Assembly (NCBI GenBank): GCA_020634235.1
Contig: JACKCB010000002.1
Coordinates: 1,240,001-1,304,000 of the forward strand
Reading direction: 5' to 3'
Length of the DNA: 64,000 bases
From: Ardenticatenaceae bacterium
GTDB lineage: Bacteria > Chloroflexota > Anaerolineae > Promineifilales > Promineifilaceae
Part shown: piece by piece, positions 42,201-50,121 of the stretch
How positions within the stretch are numbered: position 1 is the stretch's first letter
Layout: each line of letters opens with the position of its first letter
Program-made: the position numbers and the translations under genes
Notes under the pieces: model-generated
Seen by the model: the letters and a program-made list of their open reading frames with translations, nothing else
Told to the model about the DNA's origin: nothing
Databases searched by the model: none

Positions 42201-43219
42201 TCCTCACCGGGGTTGGTGCTGCAAGCGCCAGGGTAGGAGTGGCCGCCCACAATGTGCGGCCCCAGGTCGGGATGGTCGTAGTCTACGCCGGTGTCGATGA
42301 TGGCCCAGATTACGCCGCTGCCGTCGTAGCCCAGGTTGGCCAGATGGTTGAAGTAGCCCACGAACGGCACGCCGCCCACGTAGTTGCCGGCCAGAATCTG
42401 GCTGGACATCTCATCGTCCAGTCGCGGTTCCGGGCTGGCAAAGCCAAACCACAGCACGGTGTCCAGGTTGGCCAGCTCATTGAAGCGCGCCGCATCAAAC
42501 TCGACGATAGCGTCGAAGAAGGCCTGGTCGGGCTGGGCCGGGAAGTAGGTGATGACGCGGCCGCCCAGGGCAGCAATGGCGTCGAGCGTGGCCTCAATGT
42601 TGCCATCATTGTAGAAGAAGATGTCGACGTTGTTCACCCGGCCGGAGCGCAGCAGCAAGTCGCTGTTCATCTTGTAGCCAGGGTGAACCATCCCTGTCCA
42701 GCGGACGTTGCCGGTGGCCTGGGCCGCGGCCACCTGATCGGCCGTGCCCCACACCAGGTAGGTGTAGTGCGGGTAATATTGCAGCACCTTCAGGCCGGCC
42801 TGCGCCAGGCTGGCCAGCCAGGCGTCATTGGTGGGGCCAAAGAACTGGACCAGGCGCAGCGCCGGGCCATCCCCCTTGGCCAACATGCCGGCCAGCATGT
42901 CCGGTTCGCCTTCGGAGAGGGGGTCAAAGCGGTAGCCGGTGATCTGGACGGTGCCGGCATCCGGCGTTTCTGTATAGGCAATGCCGCTGCCGGCCAGCTT
43001 GTCATAATCAGCGTCACCCAGAACGAGCCATTGGAACCCGCCGTAGTCATAGGCAATGACCGGCTTCAGGTCCAGGGCCGCCGCGTCGGGAACCGACTGG
43101 CTGGCAATGCTGACGTAATGAGTCCCTTTGGTGTCATTGGCCCCAGCCGACAGGCTGAAAGCCAACAAGACGAGCAGGGCTATGATGGTCGCAAACAGTA
43201 TGGGTTTTCGCCACTTCAT
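39293..43219 (-). CDS. Secreted subtilisin-like serine protease (S8) with P-domain and C-terminal Ig-like domains
   Basis: An exported 1308-residue protease. The signal peptide is residues 1-28. A propeptide-like region reaches to about residue 290. The S8 domain has the full triad: Asp309 (AIIDTGVDYDHPD), His346 (GGGHGTHVAG) and Ser547 (SGTSMAAPH), with oxyanion Asn459 (SAGNSGPG). After a jelly-roll-like region come Ig/Fn3-like repeats near residues 800-950, then a proprotein-convertase P-domain (SVDVTHTWVGDTVFSL-like, near residue 990), and CARDB/NEW3-type beta domains. The end reads TYLVYLPVIVKP, a tail I associate with exported Chloroflexota proteins. GGAGG precedes the ATG. Confidence 0.92.
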   Translation of the reverse strand: MKWRKPILFATIIALLVLLAFSLSAGANDTKGTHYVSIASQSVPDAAALDLKPVIAYDYGGFQWLVLGDADYDKLAGSGIAYTETPDAGTVQITGYRFDPLSEGEPDMLAGMLAKGDGPALRLVQFFGPTNDAWLASLAQAGLKVLQYYPHYTYLVWGTADQVAAAQATGNVRWTGMVHPGYKMNSDLLLRSGRVNNVDIFFYNDGNIEATLDAIAALGGRVITYFPAQPDQAFFDAIVEFDAARFNELANLDTVLWFGFASPEPRLDDEMSSQILAGNYVGGVPFVGYFNHLANLGYDGSGVIWAIIDTGVDYDHPDLGPHIVGGHSYPGACSTNPGEDCSGGGHGTHVAGIVGGDATAGFTDPNGYLYGLGVAPGYSIFASNSLSAAAWPPAGGWQEHSQWAVQGGAIGGNNSWTTGEGTNHGYQASERTHDIMVLDGDWTTTNVAEPFIEVFSAGNSGPGTSTLTAPKEGKNLIVTASSQNYRVGSIDTISSFSSRGPAVDGRWVPTIATPGEQISSSRNDLGGSCSTAIAGTNNLYAFCSGTSMAAPHTSGAITLVTEWWRAFNSGANPSTAMAKALMVNGAVDMGTADIPNINEGWGRINTTNIISPSVPVVYQDLPVVFGNSGESWTLAAGVADPSKPVKITLAWSDAPGAVGANPALVNNLNLTVVNGANTYLGNVFSGGWSSTGGAADAINNLENVYIQNPAGGLVITVDAANIAGDAILYNADPTDQSFALICQNCALYADFSLVATPAAQSVCAPSNALYTVNVDSILGFNDPVTLSASGNPAGTSTSFSTNPVNPPGSSTLTISGTGSAAAGSYAIDVVGVAPTSTHTTTVQLNLFTTPGSATLASPANGAINVPLAPTFTWTGSGDSFTIEIATDAAFTNIVESATTAGTSYTSSGLGGNFTYYWRVTADNACGAGVSATWSFTTVDLQCSSPNLAIPDNNPAGITNDLVIANGGTIDDLNVSIDVTHTWVGDTVFSLTHVDTGTTVTFYDRPGVPASTFGCSGNDIDATLDDEAATPVENECGAGVPAIAGSFIPNNALAAFDGEDVAGTWRITAYDLAGGDTGTLNTWCVDAATTPTSYVATLSDSVASGGPGETVVHNFTLTNLGLDDTYDLTLSAGSWSASLLTSTPISVLSGNSATIQVAVDIPAGAMLGDNDSLTLTATSQGDPLLVLDGTGTTTADGNAAIGLTGDLMATGTAGQTVTYTLEITNDGDITDTFDLALGASDWTAALSASTTGPLAPGASITIEVYVTVGAGSSDAVDLTVTSQFDPSTSTTVTMETSTYLVYLPVIVKP

Positions 43220-43341
43220 GCAGAATCCTCCAAGGTAAGGTAGAAAAAGGTTGGTAAACGAGCGAAAATTATGCCCGAACTGCAAAAGCGGGGCAAATGA
43301 GAGCGCAGGGCAGTGCCGATGATGGCAAGGGGTGGGGCAGA

Positions 43342-43371
43342 TCAAAAACGCCAGGGCGGCTGCCCTGGCGT
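43342..43371 (-). terminator. Intrinsic terminator after the DUF4349 gene
   Basis: ACGCCAGGGC (43371-43362 on minus), four-base loop, GCCCTGGCGT (43357-43348), then TTTTGAT. It separates the DUF4349 gene from the downstream protease gene on the same strand. Confidence 0.88.
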
Positions 43372-43400
43372 GAAGGTGGGAGGGATGGACTGTGGGGTTG

Positions 43401-44321
43401 TTACCCGGCCGGGGTCTCAGGCGCAGCCGGGGCGCGGCGGCGGCGGTGGCGCCGCTGGATCAGGTAGACGATGAGCAGTACCGGCAGCAAAACCAGCAGG
43501 GCCAGCGGCAGGAGGACGATGACGGTCCAGATGAGGATAGTGCCCAGGACTTGCAAGGCGCTGATCAGCGCCTGCAGGGCATCGCGGACGATCCCGGCCG
43601 GGCGCCAGCCACCAATCTCAATGGGCTGGGCCAGGGCGTCGGGCACCATGTATACGGTAATGGAAGAGAAAGCGGCCGAGTTCTCCAGGTATTGAATGCG
43701 TCCTTTCAGCGACTCGATCTCGCCCTCCAGCCGGCTCAGTTCGGCATTGATGGCCAGGGCGTCTTCCACTGTAGTGGCGTCATCCAGGAAGCTGCGCACG
43801 CGGTCAGCGGTGGCTTCCAGATTGTCCAGCCGGGCGGTCAGGTCGACGTACTCCTCGGTCACGTCCTGGCCGGAGACAACTTCGCTGCTGACTTCGCTGG
43901 CCAGCTCTTTGATGGCCTGCATGGTGGCGTCGAAGCTCCCGGCCGGGACGCGGATACTAATTTGGCCCGATTTTGCCTCACCCGCCTGCTGCACCTGGCT
44001 TTCCACCACCCACCCTTCCTGCGCCTCCACCAGGGCGCGGATGGCGGCCATGCTGGCTTCTGTATCTGTCACTACCAGGCGTAGGTCGCCGGTGCGGATG
44101 ATGAGGCGCGTTTGCGTTTGGGCGGCTGCCTGGTTGGCCACGGCCACATCAGACACAGCACCACCGGTGTCGTAGTTTTCGCTCCTTACTGCCTCGGCGC
44201 CCGGGGCGTAGGCAGCCACGCTCTCATCGGCGGAACCCTGGCAGGCTGCCAGAAGCAGCGTCAGAAGCAGCGTGGTCAGGAGTAGTAAATGGATTTTTCG
44301 GGCGGGTATTTTGGTAGACAT
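43401..44321 (-). CDS. DUF4349 lipoprotein
   Basis: A membrane-anchored protein of 306 residues. The lipobox LLLAAC near residue 27 marks it as a lipoprotein. The DUF4349 domain follows: RLIIRTGDLRLVVTDTEASMAAIRALVEAQEGWVVESQV, then EYVDLTARLDNLEATADRVRSFLDDATTVEDALAINAELSRLEGEIESLKGRIQYLE, a predicted coiled coil. A C-terminal transmembrane helix (LIWTVIVLLPLALLVLLPVLLIVYLI) and a basic tail are present. Function is unknown; a role in envelope stress or signalling is only inferred. The ATG at 44321 is placed by GGAG; an upstream ATG would overlap that site. Confidence 0.88.
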   Translation of the reverse strand: MSTKIPARKIHLLLLTTLLLTLLLAACQGSADESVAAYAPGAEAVRSENYDTGGAVSDVAVANQAAAQTQTRLIIRTGDLRLVVTDTEASMAAIRALVEAQEGWVVESQVQQAGEAKSGQISIRVPAGSFDATMQAIKELASEVSSEVVSGQDVTEEYVDLTARLDNLEATADRVRSFLDDATTVEDALAINAELSRLEGEIESLKGRIQYLENSAAFSSITVYMVPDALAQPIEIGGWRPAGIVRDALQALISALQVLGTILIWTVIVLLPLALLVLLPVLLIVYLIQRRHRRRRAPAAPETPAG

Positions 44322-44386
44322 AGCGCGCATCTCCGGATTTGTTGGCTTGTAACAGCGTCAGTCGCTGTCTCTGGCTATAAGACGTT

Positions 44387-44417
44387 CCACCCGGCCGGGT
44401 GGTTCCCGGCCGGGTGG
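44387..44417. repeat. Intergenic hairpin from two palindrome copies
   Basis: CCACCCGGCCGGG (44387-44399) and CCCGGCCGGGTGG (44405-44417) are perfect complements with a five-base loop. It lies just after the metallophosphoesterase stop codon. There is no T tract, so termination is possible but unproven. Confidence 0.6.
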
Positions 44418-44419
44418 CC

Positions 44420-45148
44420 TCACCAACCATACTGCAAGCGCGAGATGAGCCGGTAAGGCATGTCGATCTGGCGCATTTGCGCCTGGGTCTCCGCCACCGG
44501 ATACGCCACCCGGCGGAACTCCCAAACCATCGTCTCCGGGTCCAGCAGCGCATACGCCGCGCGCGGATCGGAATCGCGCGGCTGGCCTACGCTGCCGGGG
44601 TTGAGGATGTACCGGCCGGGGCCAAGCGGCAAGGGTTGGCCATAAACAGGCATATAGGCCTGCGCCCGCATATCATCAATATGCTCAAAGACCAGCGGCG
44701 TATGGCTGTGCCCCACCAGGCAGTAGGGCGTGGTAAAGTGGGCAAAATTCACTGCGGCCGTCGCCGGGTCCAGCACATATTCCCAGACAGGCTGGCGCGG
44801 GCTGGCATGCGCCAGCGTAAAAGGCGGCTGCTCCAGCATTACCGGCAGTCCATCCAGGAAACTGCGCGTCTCCTCCGTGATGTTCTTTTGCGTCCAACGG
44901 ATCGCCTGGCGCGCCTCGCGGTTGAAATCGTTGATGTCCAGCTTGCCCAACACCGCCCAGTCGTGGTTACCCGACAGGCAGAGCAGGTCATAGTCTCGCA
45001 CCCGCTCCACACATTCGTTGGGGTTCGGACCATAACCCACCAGGTCGCCCAGGCACCATATTTTATCAAACTCACCCTGCGCATCTTCCAACACCTGCTC
45101 CAGGGCAGCCAAATTCGCATGAATATCGGATATAATTAGCAACTGCAT
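44420..45148 (-). CDS. Metallophosphoesterase (YfcE/MJ0936-like)
   Basis: A calcineurin-like phosphoesterase of 242 residues with a di-metal site. Motifs in order: IISDIHANL (Asp8, His10), CLGDLVGYGPNPNE, CLSGNHDWAVLG, and LVGHSHTPLVF. The short length and ISDIHANLAALEQVL opening match the YfcE/MJ0936 phosphodiesterase group that acts on small phosphodiesters or nucleotides. The GGAGAAACGAGA stretch precedes the ATG at 45148. An in-frame upstream extension encodes a hydrophobic stretch unlike the family. The gene is divergent from tsaE and shares its 80-base promoter region. Confidence 0.9.
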   Translation of the reverse strand: MQLLIISDIHANLAALEQVLEDAQGEFDKIWCLGDLVGYGPNPNECVERVRDYDLLCLSGNHDWAVLGKLDINDFNREARQAIRWTQKNITEETRSFLDGLPVMLEQPPFTLAHASPRQPVWEYVLDPATAAVNFAHFTTPYCLVGHSHTPLVFEHIDDMRAQAYMPVYGQPLPLGPGRYILNPGSVGQPRDSDPRAAYALLDPETMVWEFRRVAYPVAETQAQMRQIDMPYRLISRLQYGW

Positions 45149-45200
45149 TCTCGTTTCTCCATCCTCAGGCACGAATAATACCATGATCATGCAGAGAAGG

Positions 45201-45206
45201 TATAAT
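45201..45206 (+). promoter_or_regulatory. -10 element for the tsaE operon
   Basis: TATAAT 26 bases before the tsaE ATG, in the region shared with the divergent metallophosphoesterase gene. The -35 is not clear. AGGA lies seven bases before the ATG. Confidence 0.55.
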
Positions 45207-45231
45207 ACAAGCGTCACACCAGGACGAAGAA

Positions 45232-45732
45232 ATGGCCATTTTAGACGAGCGAACACTTGACTTCATCAGCAATGGGGTAGACCAGACGGTGCGCCTGGGC
45301 GTGCGCCTGGGCGAACTGTTGACGCCGGCCGACGTGATTTGCCTGTCTGGCGAGTTGGGCGTGGGCAAGACTGCCATGGCGCGCGGCGTGGGGCGTGGCT
45401 GGGGCACGGCGCTGCGGGTCACCAGTCCCACCTTCACCCTGGTAAATGAGTATCCTCGGGCCAGTGATGGCTGCGTGCTGTATCACATCGACTGCTACCG
45501 GCTCTCCGGCCGGGGCGAGATTGCCACCGTGGGCCTGGAAGACGTCTTCAACGCCGGTGGGGCCTTGATGATCGAGTGGCCAGAGCGGGTTGAAGCCTGG
45601 CTGCCAGACGACCGCCTGTGGATTGCCATGCGACACCTGACTGAAACGCGGCGCGGCATGCGCCTGACCGCGCATGGGCCGCGCTCCCTGGAACTGCTGA
45701 AGCAGTTTCGCCGCAGCGCTTTTGGCGTATGA
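45232..45732 (+). CDS. tsaE: tRNA threonylcarbamoyladenosine ATPase TsaE
   Basis: The P-loop ATPase needed, with TsaB and TsaD, for t6A37 in ANN-decoding tRNAs. The 166-residue protein has Walker A GELGVGKTAMA near residue 40, the switch VTSPTFTLVNEY and the family strand VLYHIDCYRLSGRGEI, followed by LMIEWPERVEAWLP. All match TsaE. It heads a run with tsaB and rimI, a conserved order in many bacteria. tsaD is not in the window. The methylthiotransferase at 63-64 kb works on the same modified base. Confidence 0.96.
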   Translation: MAILDERTLDFISNGVDQTVRLGVRLGELLTPADVICLSGELGVGKTAMARGVGRGWGTALRVTSPTFTLVNEYPRASDGCVLYHIDCYRLSGRGEIATVGLEDVFNAGGALMIEWPERVEAWLPDDRLWIAMRHLTETRRGMRLTAHGPRSLELLKQFRRSAFGV

Positions 45733-45816
45733 GCGAATCCCCAAAACAGGCGGCAGCGCCCGTGAACCGGCCCGATCTTGACGGGCCGGCGCAGCGGCCA
45801 AAATGGATGAGAACCC

Positions 45817-46491
45817 ATGATTCTAGCTGTTGATACTGCCACACGTTGGACCGGCCTGGCCTTGCATGATGGCACCAGCATCATTGCCGAACATGGTTGG
45901 CGAGCCACCAACACCCAGACCATTGAGCTGGCCCCCACGGTCAGCCAGATATGGGAGCGGGCCGGCATTACGCCCACCGATTTGAAAGGGATCGCCGTGG
46001 CCATTGGGCCAGGCTCCTACACGGGGCTGCGCGTGGGGCTGGGCTTTGCCAAGGGGCTGGCGCTGGCCAACGGCACACCGCTGATTGGCGTATCCACGCT
46101 GGATATTTTGGCGGCGGCGCTGCCACGGCTGACCGGCAAGCTGATGGTGGTGGCCGAAGCGGGCCGCACGCGGGTGTGTGCCGGCCTGTATGAATGGCAG
46201 GGGCGAGCCGGCTGGCAGGCAACGGCCACGCCGGACATCGAGACCTGGACCAGCCTGCTGGTGGGGCTGACGGGGCCGGCCACCTTTGCCGGGGAGATCA
46301 CCCCGGCCGGGGCCAAACTCATCCGCGGGGCCGGCAAAGGGTTCCGCATTGTGCCCGTGGCGGCCAGCGTGCGCCGGGCCGGCTACCTGGCCGAAATCGG
46401 TTGGCAGCGCCTGAAACGGGGCGAGTTAGACGACGCGGCAGCCCTTTCCCCCATCTATTTGCGCGACCCGGCCGGGGCCATCCCCAGCTAG
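45817..46491 (+). CDS. tsaB: tRNA threonylcarbamoyladenosine protein TsaB
   Basis: The ASKHA-fold scaffold partner of TsaD, 224 residues. It has the first strand ILAVDTATRWTGLAL, the highly conserved IAVAIGPGSYTGLRVGLGFAKGLA, and ISTL-like GVSTLDILAAAL. The C-terminal half is shortened and less conserved, as is normal for TsaB. It follows tsaE by 84 bases and precedes rimI by nine bases, so the three are probably one transcript. Confidence 0.95.
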   Translation: MILAVDTATRWTGLALHDGTSIIAEHGWRATNTQTIELAPTVSQIWERAGITPTDLKGIAVAIGPGSYTGLRVGLGFAKGLALANGTPLIGVSTLDILAAALPRLTGKLMVVAEAGRTRVCAGLYEWQGRAGWQATATPDIETWTSLLVGLTGPATFAGEITPAGAKLIRGAGKGFRIVPVAASVRRAGYLAEIGWQRLKRGELDDAAALSPIYLRDPAGAIPS

Positions 46492-46500
46492 CGGCAGCCC

Positions 46501-47049
46501 ATGCCCATCCCCGCCACTTACCGCATCCGCCCCATGCGCCCGGCCGATGTGGCCGCGGTGATAGCCATTGAAGAGCAGGTCAAGCCTAACCCCTGGACCG
46601 CCAGCGGTTACCAGCACGAACTGGCCGGCAACGAACTGGCCCACTACGTTGTCCTGTGCCACGACGAGGCCGTGGTTGGCTATGGTGGCTATTGGCTGGT
46701 AGCCGACGAAGCCCAGATCAGCATTATCGCCACTCATCCCCGGTGGCGCGGCCGGGGGCTGGGCGAGCGGCTGCTGCTGCACATGCTGGCCCAGGCGGCC
46801 AGCCTGGGAGCCACGCTGGTCACGCTGGAAGTGCGGCGCAGCAATGGCGCGGCCCTGGGGCTTTACCACAAGGTGGGCTTCGTGGTGGTGGGGGAGCGGC
46901 GCGGCTATTACAAGGACACCCAGGAGGATGCCCTCCAGGAGGATGCCCTGCTGATGAACCTGGAACCGCTGCAAGCGGCGGCGGTGCAGGGGCAATTGGC
47001 GGCCTGGCAGGCGGCCCGGCCGGGGACAACGGTCATTCGCGCAGCATAG
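46501..47049 (+). CDS. rimI: RimI-type ribosomal protein acetyltransferase
   Basis: A GNAT enzyme that acetylates the N-terminus of ribosomal protein S18 or related targets, 182 residues. Features: IRPMRPADVAAVIAIEEQVKPNPWTASGY at the start, ISIIATHPRWRGRGLGERLLLHML with the R-x-x-G-x-G acetyl-CoA site, and LEVRRSNGAALGLYHKVGF, all RimI-like. GxxRxGYYKD near residue 135 completes the fold. Just after it a 15-base direct duplication encodes EDALQEDAL, and the last 30 residues are an Ala-rich extension. The position behind tsaB supports RimI. Confidence 0.9.
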   Translation: MPIPATYRIRPMRPADVAAVIAIEEQVKPNPWTASGYQHELAGNELAHYVVLCHDEAVVGYGGYWLVADEAQISIIATHPRWRGRGLGERLLLHMLAQAASLGATLVTLEVRRSNGAALGLYHKVGFVVVGERRGYYKDTQEDALQEDALLMNLEPLQAAAVQGQLAAWQAARPGTTVIRAA

Positions 47050-47245
47050 CAGGGGAGGTGGGGCATCTACCCCGGCCGGGGGTATAATTGCGGGGAACAC
47101 AAAACGAACCAGCTCATCAGGGCTAAGATGGGTAGACTGGGCTGCGCAGCCTCAATGCCTGGTGCAGCGCCGGAGGCAACGGCGCACGACCTGCTCCATG
47201 CCGCCCCACAACACCCCGACGAGCCATCATTTCCAGGAGATACCC

Positions 47246-48265
47246 ATGAAATTCTTCATCACCGGCGGGGCCGGCTTCATCGGCTGCAACAGCGCCGACT
47301 ACTTCTTGCAGCGCGGCCATACCGTTACCATCTTCGACAACCTCTCCCGCAAAGGTACGCCGGCCAACCTGGCCTGGCTGCAAGCGCGGCATGGCGAGCG
47401 CCTGACCTTCATTCGCGGCGATATCCGCGATTATGATGCCCTATGCCCGGCCATTGGCGGGGCAGATGTCGTGCTGCACCTGGCCAGCCAGGTCGCCGTC
47501 ACCACCTCGGTGGTCAATCCACGTGAGGATTTTGAGATCAACGCCCTGGGCACCTTTAACGTCCTGGAAGCCGTGCGCCACTTCGCCCCAGAGGCGGCCC
47601 TGCTTTACGCCTCCACCAACAAGGTGTATGGCGGCATGGAGCAGGTGGGTATTGTGCGGCGCGGCAAGCGCTACGCCTACGCCGATTACGACCGCGGCAT
47701 CCCCGAAACCACGCCGCTGGATTTTCACTCCCCATACGGCTGCTCTAAGGGGGCGGGCGATCAGTACACCATCGATTACGCCCGCATCTACGGCCTGCGC
47801 TCGGTGGCCCTGCGCCAATCCTGCATTTATGGCCGCCGCCAGTTTGGCGTGGAGGACCAGGGTTGGGTGGCGCACTTTGTCATCGCCGCCGTGCTAAACC
47901 GGCCGATCACTATCTATGGCGACGGCCGGCAGGTGCGCGATCTACTGCACGTCAGCGACCTGATCGACGCTTATGAACGGGCGATTGCCAACATTGACGA
48001 CATTGCCGGCACGGCGGTGAACCTGGGCGGCGGGCCGGAAAACACCCTGGCCGTGTGGTCGGAGTTTGGGCCGCTGTTGTCAGACCTGAAGGGGGAAGCG
48101 GTGGATGTGCAGTTTGGGGATTGGCGGCCGGGGGATCAACGGGTGTTTGTGGCCGACATTCGCGAGGCTATGGCCCGGCTGGACTGGCAGCCGAAGGTGT
48201 CGCCGGAAGCGGGAATCCGCGACCTGTATGCCTGGGTGGCTGAGAATCCCAGCCTGTTTGATTAG
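47246..48265 (+). CDS. NAD-dependent sugar-nucleotide epimerase (CDP-paratose/tyvelose epimerase-like)
   Basis: A 339-residue short-chain-dehydrogenase-type epimerase. The Rossmann motif is ITGGAGFIGCN, the catalytic Tyr-Lys pair is expected in SPYGCSKGAGDQY (Tyr and Lys present), and YASTNKVYGG plus RQSCIYGRRQFGVEDQGWVAHF match the CDP-paratose 2-epimerase (RfbE) branch better than GalE. It likely makes a sugar for surface polysaccharide. No glycosyltransferases lie next to it. AGGAG precedes the ATG at 47246 by seven bases, and TATAAT lies at 47083-47088. Confidence 0.85.
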   Translation: MKFFITGGAGFIGCNSADYFLQRGHTVTIFDNLSRKGTPANLAWLQARHGERLTFIRGDIRDYDALCPAIGGADVVLHLASQVAVTTSVVNPREDFEINALGTFNVLEAVRHFAPEAALLYASTNKVYGGMEQVGIVRRGKRYAYADYDRGIPETTPLDFHSPYGCSKGAGDQYTIDYARIYGLRSVALRQSCIYGRRQFGVEDQGWVAHFVIAAVLNRPITIYGDGRQVRDLLHVSDLIDAYERAIANIDDIAGTAVNLGGGPENTLAVWSEFGPLLSDLKGEAVDVQFGDWRPGDQRVFVADIREAMARLDWQPKVSPEAGIRDLYAWVAENPSLFD

Positions 48266-48291
48266 CAGCAAGTGGGATTGGATCCATGCGG

Positions 48292-49392
48292 CTAGGCCAG
48301 GTAACGTGACAACCCCGGCCGGTCTGTATCCGCGGGCAGCCGCATGGATTCCGGTTCCTCAGTTGGCTCCGGTTCCTCGGTCGGTTCTGGCTCTTCAGTC
48401 TCTTCTGGCTCTTCAGTCTCTTCTGGTTCTTCGGTCTCTTCCGGTTCTTCGGTCTCTTCCGGCTCTTCGGTTTCCTCGGGATCGTCGGTAGGCCCCGGCC
48501 GGGGTGTGTTGGTTGGCGTCGGGGTCAGGGTGCGCGTGGGGGTACGCGACGGCGTCCGGGTAAGGGTTGGGTCGGCCGGTGGTGTGGGAGAATCTGTGGT
48601 AGGGGTGTTGGCCGGCGGGGTACTGCTGGGTTCAGGCGTGGCGGGGTCATCCGCCCCGGCCGGGCGGGCCGGCGCAGGGGTTGGTGTGGCCGTAGCTACC
48701 CGCGGACCAGGGGCCACAATGCGCACCTGGCTGGCCAGAATGCGCCCGGCCACCACTTCGCTGCTGACAAAGATGTAATCCCCCACCTGAACGTCACCCT
48801 CCAGCGTGGCGCTGCGAATGTCTACCGTGAATTGGTCCACCAGCAGGGTGCTTTCATCGGGCTGGCCGGTCACGGTGCCATAGAAGTCTATCTGGCCGTC
48901 CCGGCCGGTGGCCAGCATTTGGGCCAGTTCGCGGTTACGTTCGGCGGCCAGGTCATCGCGCAGCGCTTCGCGCCCGGCCGGGTCACTAACCAGCGCCAGC
49001 CGGGCCTGCTCCAGGGCCAGCTTCACCGGGTAGAGCGCGTCACCGGGGATGGTGCCGGCCGAAGCGGTGCCCAGGATGGTGCCAAAAACGACCAGCACCA
49101 GGGCCAGCCCGGCCAGCGAGAGCAGCACCCGTCGCCAGATTGGCAACCCGGCCGGGGAGCGGCGCGGTGCAGCTTGCAGCGCCGCCGCCTGCTGCAGAAG
49201 CGCCTGGCGTGACCGCGCCTGGGCCGCCACCGCATGGGCAATGCGCATCTCAGACAACTGCTGTCCAACCTCCAACAGCGGGCGCAACTGCGCCGCCTGG
49301 TCGGGGAAACGGGCCAGAATATCCGCCAGCGGCTGCCCCTGTTCCAGGGCATCCAGGCTCTCAATGAGCGCAGCTTCCAGAGCACTATCCAT
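48292..49392 (-). CDS. DUF5667-type membrane protein, probable anti-sigma partner, with Glu-Thr-Pro tail
   Basis: A 366-residue protein whose start codon lies inside the end of the ECF sigma gene, an arrangement typical of sigma/anti-sigma pairs. The N-terminal 70 residues are helical. A transmembrane helix follows (VLLSLAGLALVLVVFGTIL), then PGDALYPVKLALEQARLAL, the DUF5667 signature. A beta domain (DFYGTVTGQPDESTLLVDQFTVDIRS) precedes about 130 residues of Thr/Pro and Glu-Thr-Glu-Glu-Pro repeats. The N-terminus does not show a clear zinc-binding anti-sigma motif (HxxxCxxC), so anti-sigma action is inferred from context. Confidence 0.75.
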   Translation of the reverse strand: MDSALEAALIESLDALEQGQPLADILARFPDQAAQLRPLLEVGQQLSEMRIAHAVAAQARSRQALLQQAAALQAAPRRSPAGLPIWRRVLLSLAGLALVLVVFGTILGTASAGTIPGDALYPVKLALEQARLALVSDPAGREALRDDLAAERNRELAQMLATGRDGQIDFYGTVTGQPDESTLLVDQFTVDIRSATLEGDVQVGDYIFVSSEVVAGRILASQVRIVAPGPRVATATPTPAPARPAGADDPATPEPSSTPPANTPTTDSPTPPADPTLTRTPSRTPTRTLTPTPTNTPRPGPTDDPEETEEPEETEEPEETEEPEETEEPEETEEPEPTEEPEPTEEPESMRLPADTDRPGLSRYLA

Positions 49393-49927
49393 GCTGGTCT
49401 CTTGCAATAATCCGGGCCAAGGAGGCCACGGCGCGGGCCTGCAACTGCTTCACCGCGCCCTCGCTCTTGCCAATAGTTTCAGCTACATCACGAATTGACA
49501 TCTCATAACCAAAGCGAAGCGCCAGCACTTCTTGTTGATCCTCTGTCAGCGCGGTCAGGGCCTGGTGTACGGTCTCCCAGGTAAGCCGTTCATGGACAGA
49601 ATCGGCGACACTCAGTCCGGCTGCGGCCAGCGTCTCATCCAGCGGCACCTGCGGATTGCGATACTGCCGGCGGTGGTGGTCACTGACCACGCGCGAAGCC
49701 ACGCCATAGAGCCAGCCGCGCAGCGTGTTTTGCGGCGCGGTATGGTCGCGCAGGGCGCTAAGTAAACGCAAAAAGACCTCGCTGGTGAGGTCCGCTGCCG
49801 TTTCTTCATCGCCAACGCGCAAAGCAACGTAACGAAAGATTGGGCCGTAATACGTATCGTGGATTTCGGTCAGTGCATCCTGATCCAGCGCGCGTGCCCT
49901 GGCCAGTAACCTGAGTTCTTCCTGCAC
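49385..49927 (-). CDS. ECF-type RNA polymerase sigma factor
   Basis: A 180-residue extracytoplasmic-function sigma factor. Region 2 reads YYGPIFRYVALRVGDEETAADLTSEVFLRLLSAL and region 4 reads LTEDQQEVLALRFGYEMSIRDVAETIGKSEGAVKQLQARAVASL, the -35-binding helix-turn-helix. No C-terminal extension is present. It overlaps the DUF5667-type gene by eight bases. TATAAT lies about 50 bases ahead of the ATG (49984-49979), so it may be made from a housekeeping promoter. Its regulon is unknown. A second ECF gene lies at 56722-57306. Confidence 0.93.
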   Translation of the reverse strand: MQEELRLLARARALDQDALTEIHDTYYGPIFRYVALRVGDEETAADLTSEVFLRLLSALRDHTAPQNTLRGWLYGVASRVVSDHHRRQYRNPQVPLDETLAAAGLSVADSVHERLTWETVHQALTALTEDQQEVLALRFGYEMSIRDVAETIGKSEGAVKQLQARAVASLARIIARDQHG

Positions 49928-50121
49928 AGTGTAACCTGTCTCGCTGTGGTGTAGTTTTGAGACGGCGCTCAGGTCGGCATTATAGCACAGGCTGGTGGAT
50001 GGCGACGGAAACGCAAACAGCCATTACCAACGTACTAATTCAGTCGTTCCAGGGAGCCCAAAAGTAACGGGGGATGGGACTACGAGATTGGACAGCGGAG
50101 AAACGCTGTCCGGTCTTGGAC

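Noticed and set aside
41564..43243. A 559-codon plus-strand open frame opposite the subtilase gene
   Set aside because: Antisense shadow of a gene with a complete catalytic triad; composition is low-complexity Gly/Val/Ala and no family is recognisable.
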